64,000 bases of DNA from Capronia americana (Eukaryota; Ascomycota; Eurotiomycetes; Chaetothyriales; Herpotrichiellaceae), in contig JADWQD010000003.1 of NCBI GenBank assembly GCA_016110215.1, forward strand, positions 310,001 to 374,000, given 5' to 3'. The notes below the pieces were generated by a model that did not search any database, was not told where the DNA came from, and saw nothing but the letters and a program-made list of their open reading frames with translations. The position numbers and the translations under genes are program-made. Shown here piece after piece: positions 1 to 11,600 of the stretch; the first letter of the stretch is position 1, and every line of letters begins with the position of its first letter.

Positions 1-576
1 CTTCACTTGCCATGTATAGAATGCCATTCTTGTGGAGCTTGTCGACGACCTCTTTCGGAGGAACACCGACGGCGGAGACTATTTTTAAGAATTAACATCC
101 ATTTTGAAATGTGGTTCTGACAGTGCCTACCAAAGAGCTTCGCGCCAGAGTCGATAATGATGTCGATCAGCTCATTCAGCTTGCCCTTCGTATAGTCGTA
201 GCTGCAAACTTGTCAGTTCCGGCACTTCTGGACGTATCATCGCACTGACTTTGTCTTTCTTGCGCTTCCTCCAACTTGCGGAAGGAGGAGATCAACACCG
301 AAGGGAGCGTTCTTGTCGTTCAGGTAGCTCTTGAGCTCTGCAACTTGTTCTCGGAGCATGTCTGGCGTGTACCCGACCTTGCAAAGGTGTCAATATCTGA
401 CCCAGCGTGGTGTCTGATTCATGACTTACACCTCCAATGACACCAAGGCCTCCTGCGTTGGTAACGGCGGCAGCCAGCTTGGGGCCAGCCGCAACGTTCA
501 TACCAGCCAGGAGCACCGGATGCTTGATCCCGAGGAGATCGGTGGCTGTTGTTCGAAGCTGCTGAGGGGAAGACAT
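1..576 (-). CDS. Nitronate monooxygenase (2-nitropropane dioxygenase family), 5' part, runs off left edge
   Basis: FMN-dependent oxidation of alkyl nitronates is the expected reaction. Four exons can be read: 576-430, 377-250, 201-131 and 78-1; the gene continues past base 1. Introns are 52, 48 and 52 bp with GTAAGT, GTCAGT and GTAGGC donors and AG acceptors, and all junctions keep frame. The N-terminus has the family's TIM-barrel start: LGIKHPVLLAGMN, then AAVTNAGGLGVIGGVGYTP (the glycine-rich FMN/phosphate region), then NAPFGVDLLLPQVGGSARKT, a LNELIDIIIDSGAKLFVSAVG strand-helix, and GVPPKEVVDKLHKNGI. No signal peptide is visible. It is divergent from the folate gene. The catalytic histidine region and C-terminus lie outside the window, so completeness cannot be judged. 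The family call is confident; the substrate is not known. Confidence 0.88.
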
Positions 577-1327
577 CTTGACGTGAATCGGATTGCGATC
601 TTATGGAGGTGTGAGAGCGAGTGAGAGCGGAGCGGACGCTTTAAAGACTAGAGGGCACGATATCGGTGAACTTCAGAACAACCACACGGCCTTTGAAGAG
701 ATTCAGATCAGGTATATACTTGAGCTTTCACAGGAGAGACAGCCGAGAGCGCAAGTAATCAGGAAAGATGAAAGTGAAGAAGAATGAAAGAACGAGCGAC
801 GGCATACCAGAGGCAGGAAGGAGCGGCTCAGGTGCGACTTGAAGGGCAAAGTACCGAGGCACAACCCGCAATCGGCATCGCTATGCTGCCCAGACCTCCA
901 CACTCCCTCCACATTATGTGGTAGTCATGGGTCTGGAGTAACATGCACGAGGTAGGATGTTGTTGGTGGCGAGCACATGACATCCTCGGCTCGCGTAAAT
1001 CTCACGACGTAAAAGTTCATGCTTACTGGTACGAGTACAGCATATTTAAGAAACGGGCTTGAAGCACTGGACGCTCAGTACCGAGTACGCGTCGACAAGA
1101 TGTGGAAAGCCAACTCGGCAAAGCTGCCCGTACCGTGCCGTCCCAAGAGCAGCGTCGTAAAACTGAAAACCTGACAGCGACGGGAATAAAGCAAGAAATG
1201 TCGTCCCGCGGTATCCCCACGTCAACGTTGCTCAACCTTTCCTAAAGACCCATTAAGTCGCTTCTACCCTCGTAGTGAGTGACAATATCGGGCGTTGCTG
1301 GAGACCGATCAAGCTCTAAGGGGCCGC
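577..1327. promoter_or_regulatory. Divergent intergenic region, nitronate monooxygenase / folate gene
   Basis: About 750 bp between the two start codons, containing only short meaningless reading frames. It must hold both promoters. Two copies of a GTAC(C)GAGTAC-type element lie at 1029-1038 and 1078-1089, a motif that recurs in many spacers of this window. I see no clear TATA box. Confidence 0.5.
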
Positions 1328-3051
1328 ATGTTCGCCTTTTCAGTGGCCCATGCCAGCCGGTTCAGCAGCAGATGCAGTCTGACCCACGCACCTATTAGCA
1401 ACTCATTCGTGAGGGGGAAGACCATTCTCTGCGCTGCCCAGGAGGCTTGGTTATGCCTCCGGGTCAGTGATCCTGCAGGTCCAGCTGTGAATTCGTGGGC
1501 CTCTGGAAAGGGTCCCGCCCGTGCTGTTCATATTGGCCAAGGCGCGCAAACTACTCCAAGGCATCGCCGGCAATTTCATTCGACCAACGCAAACATGAAG
1601 ACATCTCGATCTAGTCCCGACGGGCTGAACAAAGCGGTTATTGCATTTGGTAGTAATTTGGGCGACCGAGTTGCAAACATTGAAGCTGCCCTGTCAAAAA
1701 TGAGAGAGCAAGGTCTCCGCGTCGTTAAGCTCAGTGCGCTATATGAGACAAAACCTATGTATTACGATGATCAGGACCCCTTCTTGAACGGTGTCTGCCT
1801 GGTCGATACAAGTCTTGAACCTCTGCCACTGCTGGACCTGCTGCAGTCTGTTGAGAATGAGCTGGGCCGGAAACGCATTATCGATAAAGGCCCAAGGACG
1901 ATTGATTTGGATATCGTCCTTTATAACCAGGACCACATCAAGCACCCTCGTCTTCACATACCACATATTAGCATGCTGGAACGGGAATTCGTGCTCAGAC
2001 CTCTTGCAGAGTAAGTCAAAGGGGGTTTACCTCTTACTGAGCTGACGTTTTCAGGATTTTGCCCAATCAGCATCTGCCGCCAGACTTCTTTCCAGATGAT
2101 TCGAATCGAACAATAAGCCAATTCCTGCAAAGCCTCGCGGAGAAGGACACTACTATATCGCCAGTCACTGTCCTGCACCAGAATATGCCGCTCATCCGAG
2201 TTCAGGACGCGACCCGCAAGACTCATGTAATGGCTATTCTGAACTTGACACCCGATTCGTTCTCAGATGGAGGTGTGCATACAGGTTTGGAGACGATCAA
2301 AGCCTCGGTGGCAAAATTCATCACTGCAGGCGCCACAATCATTGACATCGGCGGACAAAGCACTCGACCAAGAGCGGATTTTCTGGGTCCCGAGGAGGAG
2401 ATGGCACGCATTCTCCCCGTCGTCCGTGCTATTCGGGAAATGCCCGAAGCTGAGAAAGTTGCCATCAGTATTGACACTTTCCACTCAGATGTGGCTCGAG
2501 AAACCATTCTTGCCGGAGCAGACATCATCAACGACGTCTCCGCCGGGATATTGGATGGTCGAATGCTGTTAACTGTTGCTGAGCTGGGAAAGACCGTTGT
2601 TCTCATGCATATGAGAGGCGATCCCCACACAATGACACAGCTGACTGATTATCCGGATGGCGTTGTCCACGGAGTCGCACGAGAACTTCTCGCGCGGCTT
2701 CAAGCCGCTTTAGAAGCTGGCATTCCTCCTTGGCGTATCATCCTAGACCCAGGGTTAGGCTTTGCCAAAAATCAGGAGCAAAATCTCGAGCTTTTACGGA
2801 GTCTTCGGCAATTGCGAGAAAGCACGGATTACTCGTCTCCCCTGCGAACTTACCCATGGCTGATGGGACCGAGTCGCAAAGGCTTCGTCGGTAACATCAC
2901 GGAGGTTGCTGAAGCTTCTCGGCGAAGCTACGGGACTGCTGCCGCGGTTACCGCAAGCATCGAAGGCGGAGCTGATATTGTTCGAATCCACGACGTCAGT
3001 GAAATGATCCAAGTCACCAAAATGGCGGATGCGATTTACCGTCGGCCGTGA
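1328..3051 (+). CDS. FOL1: Bifunctional HPPK-dihydropteroate synthase (folate biosynthesis), mitochondrial
   Basis: Two steps of tetrahydrofolate synthesis: pyrophosphorylation of 6-hydroxymethyl-dihydropterin (HPPK), then condensation with p-aminobenzoate (DHPS). Exons 1328-2010 and 2055-3051 (44 bp intron, GTAAGT...TTTTCAG) encode about 559 residues. HPPK shows AFGSNLGDRVANI and the PRTIDLDIVLYN signature. DHPS shows AILNLTPDSFSDGG, IDIGGQSTRPRA, DPGLGFAKN and GPSRKGFVG, the pterin and sulfonamide-contact loops. The first ATG in frame is at 1328; upstream codons are non-ATG. Residues 1-88 are Arg/Ser-rich and end in RRQFHST, a typical fungal mitochondrial presequence, as expected because yeast Fol1 is mitochondrial. 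ATG 1595 could give a cytosolic form. The FolB (dihydroneopterin aldolase) domain of the yeast trifunctional enzyme is absent here, so that step must be encoded elsewhere. Confidence 0.93.
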
Positions 3052-3397
3052 GCTGCCGGGTTGGTTTACAGTCCGCTGTGCAACGCTCTCCTGCTTGTTT
3101 CTCATTATATCGGTGAGGATAGAATACGTCCACTGGCCAAACTGGGCCCTCGCAGACCTCGTTAGCAGAGCTGATGACGACGTGTCGAGCCGGAGCAGCT
3201 TAGCCGACGTTGTGCCGTCACCTCCTGTGTAAACAGTTATGAGGTCATCGTTCCTGCCTCGATTGAATTTTACCAGCTCGGGCAGGTACGAACTGATAAC
3301 CGCGTGCTTCATCTGCACTTGATATTATGATCCGGAGCCTGAGGTGTAGCTGGCAACTCATACTCACAAGCATTCACTACCTCAGACATTCGGCAGC
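3052..3397. other. Tandem spacer, folate gene to MFS gene
   Basis: A 346 bp spacer between two plus-strand genes. It must carry the 3' end of the folate transcript and the promoter of the MFS gene. No distinct element was recognised. Confidence 0.5.
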
Positions 3398-4905
3398 ATG
3401 TCATCTAACAAGCATCCAATAGGGCTACGCTGGCGTGCAAACACTCTTTTCATCATAGCCACAGTCGCTATCGGTCTATTCACCGATCTCTTTCTCTACG
3501 GACTCGTCGTCCCTGTCCTACCGTTCATGCTCCAAGAACGCATAGGTCTTCCTGAAGACAAAATCCAGTCTTACGTATCTGGGCTTCTGGCTGCTTACGC
3601 TGGCGCTAGTGTCGTCTGCTCCATTCCTGTGGGCATCATTGCCGACCGAACCAATTCCCGCCGCCTGCCTTTCCTCTGTGGTCTGGCCGCCTTACTTGCT
3701 GCCACATTGCTATTGTCACTCGGCCAGAACATTCCTACACTCATCGTTGCCCGAGTGCTGCAAGGCACCAGCGCCGCTGTGGTTTGGACTGTGGGTTTGG
3801 CTATGGTCTTGGATACTGTTGGTCCAGAGAACCTTGGGAAAGTGATTGGATCGGTAAGCGATGATTGTCCGGCTCTGTGTCTGCCTCCCACTGACATTGA
3901 CGTTAGATTTTCTCAATCATCTCAGTTGGCGAGCTCATGGCGCCAGTCCTCGGCGGAGTACTGTATCGCAAAACCGGCTACGGAGGGGTCTTTGGACTGG
4001 GCGCTGCATTACTCGGCCTTGACTTCATCATGAGAATACTCGTTATTGAGAAGAAAGTCGCCGTCCGCTACGACAAGTCCCTGGCTGCGGCAAAGAACCC
4101 ACGCGAGCATGGCAGTCGAGAGGAAGAGTCAGATGGCACGGATGGTGTCAGCGAAGAGGAACCACTGTTGCCAAAGAATGAGGAGGAAAGCTACCGCATC
4201 CCCGAAGGCCGAAACAGATTAGTCCGAACCCTGCCCATCCTCTACTGTCTATTGGACCCTCGACTCCTGGTCGCGTTCCTCCTAGCCTTCGTGCAGGCTG
4301 CCTTACTTGCGACCTTCGACGCCACCCTTCCCACCGAAGCCCAGACACTCTTCGACTTCGACTCCCTGAAGGCAGGCCTTCTTTTTATCGCCCTCGACGT
4401 CCCTTTTCTCCTGCTCGGTCCAGTCGCGGGTTGGGCCGTTGACAGGTACGGCACCAAGCCTGCCGCCGTCATAGGTTTTGCTTACCTCGTTCCAACGTTG
4501 ATCCTCCTTCGACTTCCCTCCGCCCGGATCGCCCCGACCCGCAAAACGAACATCATTCTCTATTGTGCTCTTCTTGCCCTCAACGGTATCGGCCTGGCCA
4601 TTATTGGATCTCCGTCCATCGTCGAAGCCTCTGACGTGGTCCAAAAGTACGACAAGGCAAATCCGGGTGTGTTCGGTGAGAACGGCCCATACGCTCAGCT
4701 CTACGGGTTTAACTCGTTGGTATTCTCTGCGGGGTTGACTATCGGGCCGATTCTGAGTGGCTCATTGAGGGACAGCATTGGTTACGCCAATATGAATGTT
4801 GTGGTAGCATCCATCTCTGGCTTGACCGCCATCCTATCATTCGTCTTTGTTGGAGGACCACCGAGAATGCTGGGGAGATGGCGGACGAGGCGCAGGGACA
4901 GATAG
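3398..4905 (+). CDS. MFS transporter, DHA1 (drug:H+ antiporter / vesicular amine-like) type
   Basis: Proton-coupled export or organellar sequestration of a small molecule; substrate unknown. Exons 3398-3853 and 3907-4905 (53 bp intron, GTAAGC...GTTAG, phase 0) encode 484 residues. The first helix region FIIATVAIGLFTDLFLYGLVVPVLPFML and the motif A equivalent PVGIIADRTNSRR fit DHA1, with the layout of vesicular amine transporter relatives. After six helices comes a hydrophilic acidic loop (about residues 200-260, REHGSREEESDGTDG), then six more helices with GWAVDRYGTKPA. The loop contains EEEPLL, which matches the acidic dileucine sorting consensus and hints at vacuolar or endosomal placement. 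The C-terminus is short and basic. An AATAAA lies 13 bp after the stop (4918-4923). Confidence 0.88.
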
Positions 4906-4917
4906 AGCCTTTCCAGC

Positions 4918-4923
4918 AATAAA
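4918..4923 (+). terminator. Possible poly(A) signal AATAAA
   Basis: Perfect AATAAA just after the stop of the MFS gene. Fungal poly(A) signals are degenerate and this one is unusually close to the stop codon, so it may be incidental. Confidence 0.3.
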
Positions 4924-5763
4924 GAGAAGAGAGTGCAGCAAGCATCACCCCTACAATAGACTAGATTCTGCTTTGACGTATATCTCAACGCGACGTCAGC
5001 GACTTGGCGCATACAACGAGAAGATTTTGGATAATGTAAGTTACGTGGTTGTTGTCGTGCGAACACAATGCAGGGTGGATATATGTCGGTTGAATGGGCG
5101 ATCCCAAAGTTATGCCCACAGCCATGGTCATGGTCATGTTCCAAGTCCAAATATCCAATATCCAAATCTCGATTTCCATCCCATGTTAGTCTCCCTCCTG
5201 CCGTTCAAATCGCGCGTCTGACTGCCTCGTGGAGCTGGAAGAACCGGGGATGATACGAGGGCGAACACGGGATCACCTGGCTCGACTTGGTCTGGCTTGA
5301 GCTGGGCTGGTTTGTACCTGATTTGACTTACGGATAGATAAACATGCGACTGGTTAAGCAATTCCCCCTTCTACGTCTACGCGGCTTGGGAGGGGGGGGA
5401 TTAAAAGGTCAAAATACCATCGCCTGTATACAGTAATATGAGAAGCTAATTATGCATAGTTAACACGTACGAAAAGCACGAGGTGTAATTACAATGCGAC
5501 TTTGGAAACGATCGAATGATTCTAGGATGTGTAGAATCTGCTTGCTTGTTTATCTCACTTCGAGGCTCCGCAAGTATCCATGCCTAATGCGAAGAAATAC
5601 TGTAGGAACCACGGGTGAGTGAGCACAGAGGGAGGAATTCCGAAATACTCTCTCTCTCTGTGTGTTTGTTGTGCCACTGATGTGGAGCTTGGCCCTGGCG
5701 AGGACTGTTCGGCGCGCCCCTTTACCATCGCTGTCCTCTTTTATGGTAGGATCAATGGTCCAA

Positions 5764-5788
5764 GAGGCTGAGGCTGAGGCTGAGGCTG
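5764..5788. repeat. (GAGGCT)4 microsatellite
   Basis: Four tandem GAGGCT units in the convergent spacer, seen directly in the sequence. Too short to interpret further. Confidence 0.7.
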
Positions 5789-6223
5789 GGCCAGAGACCT
5801 GAGGCCGAGCCGGTGGGCCACAGCTCAATCTAGGGATGAGGGACTTTTGTGGGATGGACGTCGCGGTGAAGCAGGCATGCTCGATTCCAGTGTGTCTCGA
5901 TCGTGGTTGAGGCTTCCCAAGTCCCAGTCGTGTGTGTCTGCTCTTCCCGCCTGCATTTGGTGATGCATCAGGCTGCTTCCCGGTCGGAACTGGAGCGTGC
6001 TAGGGGAAGTTCGAAGTTCGGAGTTGGCAGTTCGGAGTCCGGTCAAAGCTCGCAATCCGAGAAGCCCCGACAGCTTTTCACAATGGTCTTGCCAACAAAT
6101 GCTGGGGGAGCAAGGGGAAAGATACAAGGACTGATCTTTCGCCGTCTCGTTCAATCGTCCGTTCCACTCATCTAATTATGTGAGGAGGGAGTTTTGAATC
6201 TGAACCTTAAACTCTTGATGCTT

Positions 6224-8614
6224 TCAGGGCTCTATGTCCATGGTCGTATCGAAGCCCATATCTGTATCCACTGAACCTGTATCGATCGGACTGGGAGTTG
6301 GGACACGGCGGATGGGGAGCTTGTAGAATTCCTCCGCATCAGGGCATACGGGACATCCTACTTTCCCGTTTTTCATGCGGAACGGCCACCAGCAAGGTGG
6401 AGCGACGGGTGGTGGCGGGGGAGGCTCCCGTCTCTCTTGATCCTCTTTGTACCAGGCGTTGAGTTGCTCCCATCTATATCCCCCCCGGATGAAAGCCATG
6501 AGCTCCTCCCACGCAGCCCCCTGTCCCCTTCCCTTGAGCATTGGTTCCAGCTTTTCCGCCGCGCTCCAGGTGCCGGCGCTGAGTAGCCCTTCGACCCTAC
6601 CGCGGAGGTATAAAAGTCGCCACATTTCTCGCTCTGCTTTGAGGTGGTCGCGCAGGTGGAGGGTCAGGGACGCATGTCGCTCCAGCAGTTCCAAGCGGAA
6701 CCTCTGCAATATGGGCCGGTGGAGTCTGATGCGATCCTGGGCGGCGACAAGAAACTCCGAGGCCGTGATCGCTTTATAACAATACTCGGCCGCCATTTTC
6801 ATATTGCCTACCTCTGAATGGGCTCGAGAAACGACAGCCAGGCAACTGACAGTCAGCAGATCATGCCGACCCATCCGTCTTTGGCATACCGGGAGACTGT
6901 CGGTTAGCATCTGGATCGCTTTGGTGTAGTCGCCCTTTCGAATCAGATGCCATGCAAACAGATACCCGCTGACAAAGTAGTTCGGATGCTCTGTGCCCCA
7001 GATATGCCCGATCTGCACGTGGGAGCGCTCCAGGTCGTCACCAATGCGGTCCATCTCTTCCTCGTCGTTTCGCGCCCAAGCCCAGGCATAGCGAAAGGGC
7101 GCGGCGTACGTGAAGCTATTTCGTACCGGGTGCTGCTTATCAATGAGATCGCAGCTCTCCCGGAGAAAATCGGCCAACAGCCGCTTTCGTTGAGTTTGTC
7201 CCAATACCAGTATCACCCAGCTGAGTGCCGGAAGAATGAACTCATTGTTGTTTTCCAGAGCGTACTGTAGCGCATTCATCGACAGTGCTTTGCTGCTGAC
7301 AAGGGAATCCTTGCGCATGTCCTTGGAAAAGCATTGCATATAATAAGGCGCGGCCCATTGGCTGGCAGTGAGCTTATGGAGCCCGGCACTCAGATGCTCG
7401 TCCAATCTTGCACTACCTGAAAAGGCCATCATCTCAAGGTAACTGGTCCTCACCAGAGCAGATTTGTTCTCCAGAGAGTCGATTGATTCATTGAAGTCGA
7501 AGTCCCGATGAACGTGTGGTGGTGAGCATACATGGCATAGAGTGTATTCTGACCAAGACAATTTGACAACAGCTGTCGACGTTTCCGTCCACTCTCCCTC
7601 CGAATCAGTCAGGGTCGTTACTGGACTTTGCTCTTCTGTAGTCGGGAGATGCCGAATGACCGACGTATGCAAGAAAGGCGTCGAATTTGGCCATTGGGCT
7701 GGGGTCATGTACGTGAAATCCGGACTGAAGTTTGCACTCATAGATAAGGAGTCGAGTTGGAAGATTGGCACGATTGGGGGCGTAATGCGGCTTCCTGGCG
7801 ATCGATTAATCTCCACAGAACACGCGCTGGAAGGCGTATAATACATGGTCTCTGGTGTAGACATGGTCTCTGACGTATCTGTACTCTCTGGTGCCGATAT
7901 TGTTGCACTGTTTTCACTTGATGGAGACTTTGGCTGAAGTCTCCATTTTGAACATTGACATTGCGGCGACTCTGACATCAGGGGGTAAGAGTAATCCTCT
8001 TGCTCCTTAACAGCAGGGCGACTCAGAGGTCTGTCACCCTGGACGGGCACAAGCTCGTTCGCCGCCACGACAGAGAAATTCTGCGGAGGTGATACCCGGG
8101 TTTGTGCGTTCAAGGATGGCGGGTCTCCAGCGTAGGGATGGCCCTGTCCAAAGACACTCGGCCGCACCATCAAATGCTTCTCGTTCCAGGAGATTTTGTT
8201 CTGTCCAAGAATACACCGAGCAGTCTGGAGGGGAGGTAACAACAGAGGCTGGCCGCGGGTCGCATATCTTTTCTTGACCCTCTCGCATTCTTTTCTGACC
8301 TTCTGGGTGGTGTAGGTCACTCGCTCCTCCCTTTTCGGAACCTCAAAGTCAACCTCAACGCCGCGAGATTTGTAGTGGTCGGCTACAACCAACATGGCCA
8401 GATACTGCTGAAAGGGGGTCTTCTTGCGCTCAAGCTTCCACTCGCTGAGCCTGTTCTTGATCTGTCTCTCGCTCACTTTGAAGCCATCCGACTCGAGAGT
8501 CCTCTGGATGTCTTCACAAGTTCGGTTCTCGGTCAAGTACCATCGACGGATGACGTGCTTCCGACGCTCCCACGCCTCCTTGGGAGGCTGCGGGGAACGA
8601 TCAGTCGCCATCAT
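6224..8614 (-). CDS. Clr5-domain protein with TPR-like C-terminal region
   Basis: Single exon, 796 residues from the first ATG of a double ATG (8614 and 8611); the upstream part of the open frame has no ATG. Residues about 12-65 (KEAWERRKHVIRRWY, then TCEDIQRTL, then VSERQIKNRLSEWKLERKK) form a Clr5 domain, a helical N-terminal module frequent in fungal nuclear proteins and named after S. pombe Clr5. The middle (about 130-330) is low-complexity Ser/Thr/Pro. From about 360 to 700 the sequence is helical, with TPR-like units around 560-620 (GDYTKAIQMLTDSLPVCQRR, then a pair ending MAAEYCYKAI). A proline run and a CPVCP motif lie near the C-terminus. It probably acts in the nucleus in transcription or silencing; the exact role is unknown. 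It lies convergent with the MFS gene. Confidence 0.8.
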   Translation of the reverse strand: MMATDRSPQPPKEAWERRKHVIRRWYLTENRTCEDIQRTLESDGFKVSERQIKNRLSEWKLERKKTPFQQYLAMLVVADHYKSRGVEVDFEVPKREERVTYTTQKVRKECERVKKRYATRGQPLLLPPLQTARCILGQNKISWNEKHLMVRPSVFGQGHPYAGDPPSLNAQTRVSPPQNFSVVAANELVPVQGDRPLSRPAVKEQEDYSYPLMSESPQCQCSKWRLQPKSPSSENSATISAPESTDTSETMSTPETMYYTPSSACSVEINRSPGSRITPPIVPIFQLDSLSMSANFSPDFTYMTPAQWPNSTPFLHTSVIRHLPTTEEQSPVTTLTDSEGEWTETSTAVVKLSWSEYTLCHVCSPPHVHRDFDFNESIDSLENKSALVRTSYLEMMAFSGSARLDEHLSAGLHKLTASQWAAPYYMQCFSKDMRKDSLVSSKALSMNALQYALENNNEFILPALSWVILVLGQTQRKRLLADFLRESCDLIDKQHPVRNSFTYAAPFRYAWAWARNDEEEMDRIGDDLERSHVQIGHIWGTEHPNYFVSGYLFAWHLIRKGDYTKAIQMLTDSLPVCQRRMGRHDLLTVSCLAVVSRAHSEVGNMKMAAEYCYKAITASEFLVAAQDRIRLHRPILQRFRLELLERHASLTLHLRDHLKAEREMWRLLYLRGRVEGLLSAGTWSAAEKLEPMLKGRGQGAAWEELMAFIRGGYRWEQLNAWYKEDQERREPPPPPPVAPPCWWPFRMKNGKVGCPVCPDAEEFYKLPIRRVPTPSPIDTGSVDTDMGFDTTMDIEP

Positions 8615-11600
8615 TCCAGACGACTTTAGCGCTGGTTGAAACCGGGAATCAGGCGAAGGTTTTGTATGTGATAGATCCCGGCGAGGAGCGTCCAGTGAGC
8701 GCGCCGCGAATGCCTCCGGCACCGAAATGGGGAGAAGGGCTTGTAACAGCAAAAGAGGCAATTTAGGAAGTTGCGGAGTCAGGTGGTCGTCTCTTTTCGC
8801 AGGTAAAGTGCCATGGCCTGCTATTCGTTAGAAACGGCCGACTGTTCGAATGGACGTGTCATGTTTGTGCAACCAAGCGGTGGCAGTGTGATTGGGCCCG
8901 TGGTTGACGAGGACGATGGAACAGATAGGGTTAGCAGAGAGCGCCCTGTTCACGTTCACGTGGGCGATGGGTGGTTGCAGTATCCGGATACAAGACGCTG
9001 TTCGATGGTTCCTCTTCCTCTGTCTCTCTCTCTCGGTCCCGCAGCCGGGGAGGCAACAGCGACCTGTCCAAGGTGCTGTGTAGTAGCCAGGGTTTGAGCG
9101 CGGCAGTTACCTAAGGAAGAAACATTGGGGAGCACTCAGGATTGACACACGCGAGACCAGTGAGGTCGTTGGAGGGGCCGCTTGCCAGACCGGGATCGAC
9201 TGACCTACCCGGGCTCAATCTGAGCGAGCACGAAATGTTGTGTAACTAGCCAGAACCAGTGCCAGTGAAGCAGACAGAGTGAACGGGGCGCCAGCTCGCG
9301 CATGATCGAGCAGCTCAGCCTTTCATCCAGTGGTGCAGGTGGAGCCCCAGAACAAGCCAAAAGGGCAAAAGCAGGAAGAAATTGACATGGCAGATGCATG
9401 GGTGCTGAGGCTGAGTGACTGGTCATCCTCTCGTGCCCCTATGCACAACGGACAATGCAGGCTCCCTCTACGAAGATCGGGCGCGAAGACTTGTTGCGAG
9501 CGTCCTACGCGGGGTCAAGCCACGCCCGGCAAGGCACACCTCAGCAGCGATGCTCGACTCAAGGGGAAGTGGTGGACAATGCTGATTGTGATTGCCTGCG
9601 AGCTGCAGATAGTTTCGCAGCGGTCCGCCAATAGCGGCAGCCCTGATGCCTGACGGGCCGTCGCCCAGCTTCGGGCTTCAGCTTCCACCTATCCGCCACT
9701 GGCCCATGAGGGGGTGACCTGGTCGTGCTGCATGCTTAGATTGGCCCAGTTCTTTATCGGTGTCCTTTAAGCGGATACATATACCCGGTGAGCAAAACAA
9801 GTAACTGTGAGGTGAAAGTGAAGTGACTGTGAGGTGGCTGTGAGGTGAGGGTGACTAGGGTGCTGTTAGAAATTGGAAATGAGCTAAACATTCAGACGTA
9901 GCGCCGTTAACGACTCAGTCCTCGAGCATTAATTATATTCAGAGCCTGAACGTCAAAACCTGTTAAACTGGAGGTTTTCTGGCTGGCTGTGAAACAAACT
10001 CGCCAGCGCACGAGGATTGCCCGCCTCTCTTTGGGCACGCATCGCTTCTCCAATAAGAGGATGCGCCTTCTGCTTCCCCCGGCTCGTCAGTGTCGGGTCA
10101 AACCATGTATACATGCTCCAACTGCTGCTTAGCGTTATCGGCCAATGCCGTTCGACCCGCTCAGACCATTGCCCATGATCCTGCGGTTTATCTGGCCAGG
10201 GTATACGAGTCCGGCCAAGGGGTTTTGTTTCTGTGACCATCCTCACGGCGCGTGAATCCCTCTACGGCCGGCCCACAATATCCTGGGCTACTCTTCTCGC
10301 TTTGCACCCGTAGGACCTGCCCTCTGCAAGATTCGCGAGTGCATCCCTCTGTCACCCGCAGTCCTCTGGGGCCCGGACACTGCGCACATAATAGACTGCA
10401 CACGGACAAGCTCCGTAGCGCAGTTTTTCATGAACCCGCTCCAGAGAATCCGATACGTCCCTGTCTCCCACCTCAACTTGCCCGTAGTAATATTCTCAAG
10501 TGTTGCATGGCGCTGCTGCGGTGCTCCAATCACAGGCAGGCTCCGCTGAAGTTGGTTCATCATGTAGCGATGGAGGAGACAACAGTGTGAGACTGAAAGC
10601 AAACCACTCCTCACCGAGGCGGTTAGGCATCCATGACAAAGGTCGTAGCGGCAAAAGGGTCCCGAGACTTGCGGTATAGAATGATGCTTGCTCAATCAAA
10701 CCATATGTTTTGCTATCTCACATAGGTCTAAGTCTCGAGCCTGTTTTCTCTTCTTCCCGCCATAGGCTGCACCGCATTCCACAAAGGATAATCAATATAC
10801 TCAACGTCATCCACCCAAATTCTTTTCAAGCTGATTGCGATTCGGTGCCTCTTCCATGTCTCGCAGTTGCCGGCAACTGTCAACAATCAACCACTGGTCA
10901 CATCGTCACGATATGCCAGGGAGTGGACCCGTAGGTTTGGGCGGGGGCTTTGGTGGAGGTGGCTTGTCGTCGCCTTTCCCGTGGCGGCTGCGACGGGATG
11001 ATCGTAATGCACCTGCATCATCGGTGCCTGGTCCACCGCGTGGTTCAGTGTCATTTCCTGTCTCGCCGTTGGGTCGGGATGGCAGAACTGGGCGATAATA
11101 GACTTTGTCTCACCAGATAGAATATAATGGATGTCGTGACTGCTGGCCGCATGGACTAAACGACAGTCGTCAGGGCTTCCAATGGCTGTCAAGACAGTCA
11201 GCGATGGTAGTACAAGTACATGGTCCCAAGCCAAAGGTGGTCGTGCATGAGGGTTGGTGACACAGACCATTGGCCATTAGCCGATTTTCCCTGTCCATAA
11301 CAAGAGGCTAGTTTTAGTCAGAGCCTCGCAGAATTTTCGTTCCTCACAACGACGACCTCTCTTATTGCAGAGCAAAGTAGGGGAATGTTCAGTCAACAGG
11401 AGAACTGAAGCTTGAATGGGACTGAGAAGCGCAGGGCGGGGCGGGTCAGCTTAAAAGGGGCGTGGTGGCATACCTGGCACCCGTTTCGACTTACGAGTCT
11501 TTCTGCGCCTGGCGTCATTCCAGAATATCGCTTGAAGCGTTTTGACCGCCAAAGCGTCTCATGCATGGTCCACTGATCGTGCAGTAGTGTCCAGTGGCTC

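Larger units (their letters stand above)
4906..6223. other. Convergent spacer, MFS gene / Clr5-domain gene
   Basis: About 1.3 kb between two 3' ends. It contains a G-run near 5391-5399, a CT-rich run near 5649-5658 and a short hexanucleotide repeat. No reading frame has recognisable protein character. It presumably holds both 3' UTRs. Confidence 0.5.
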
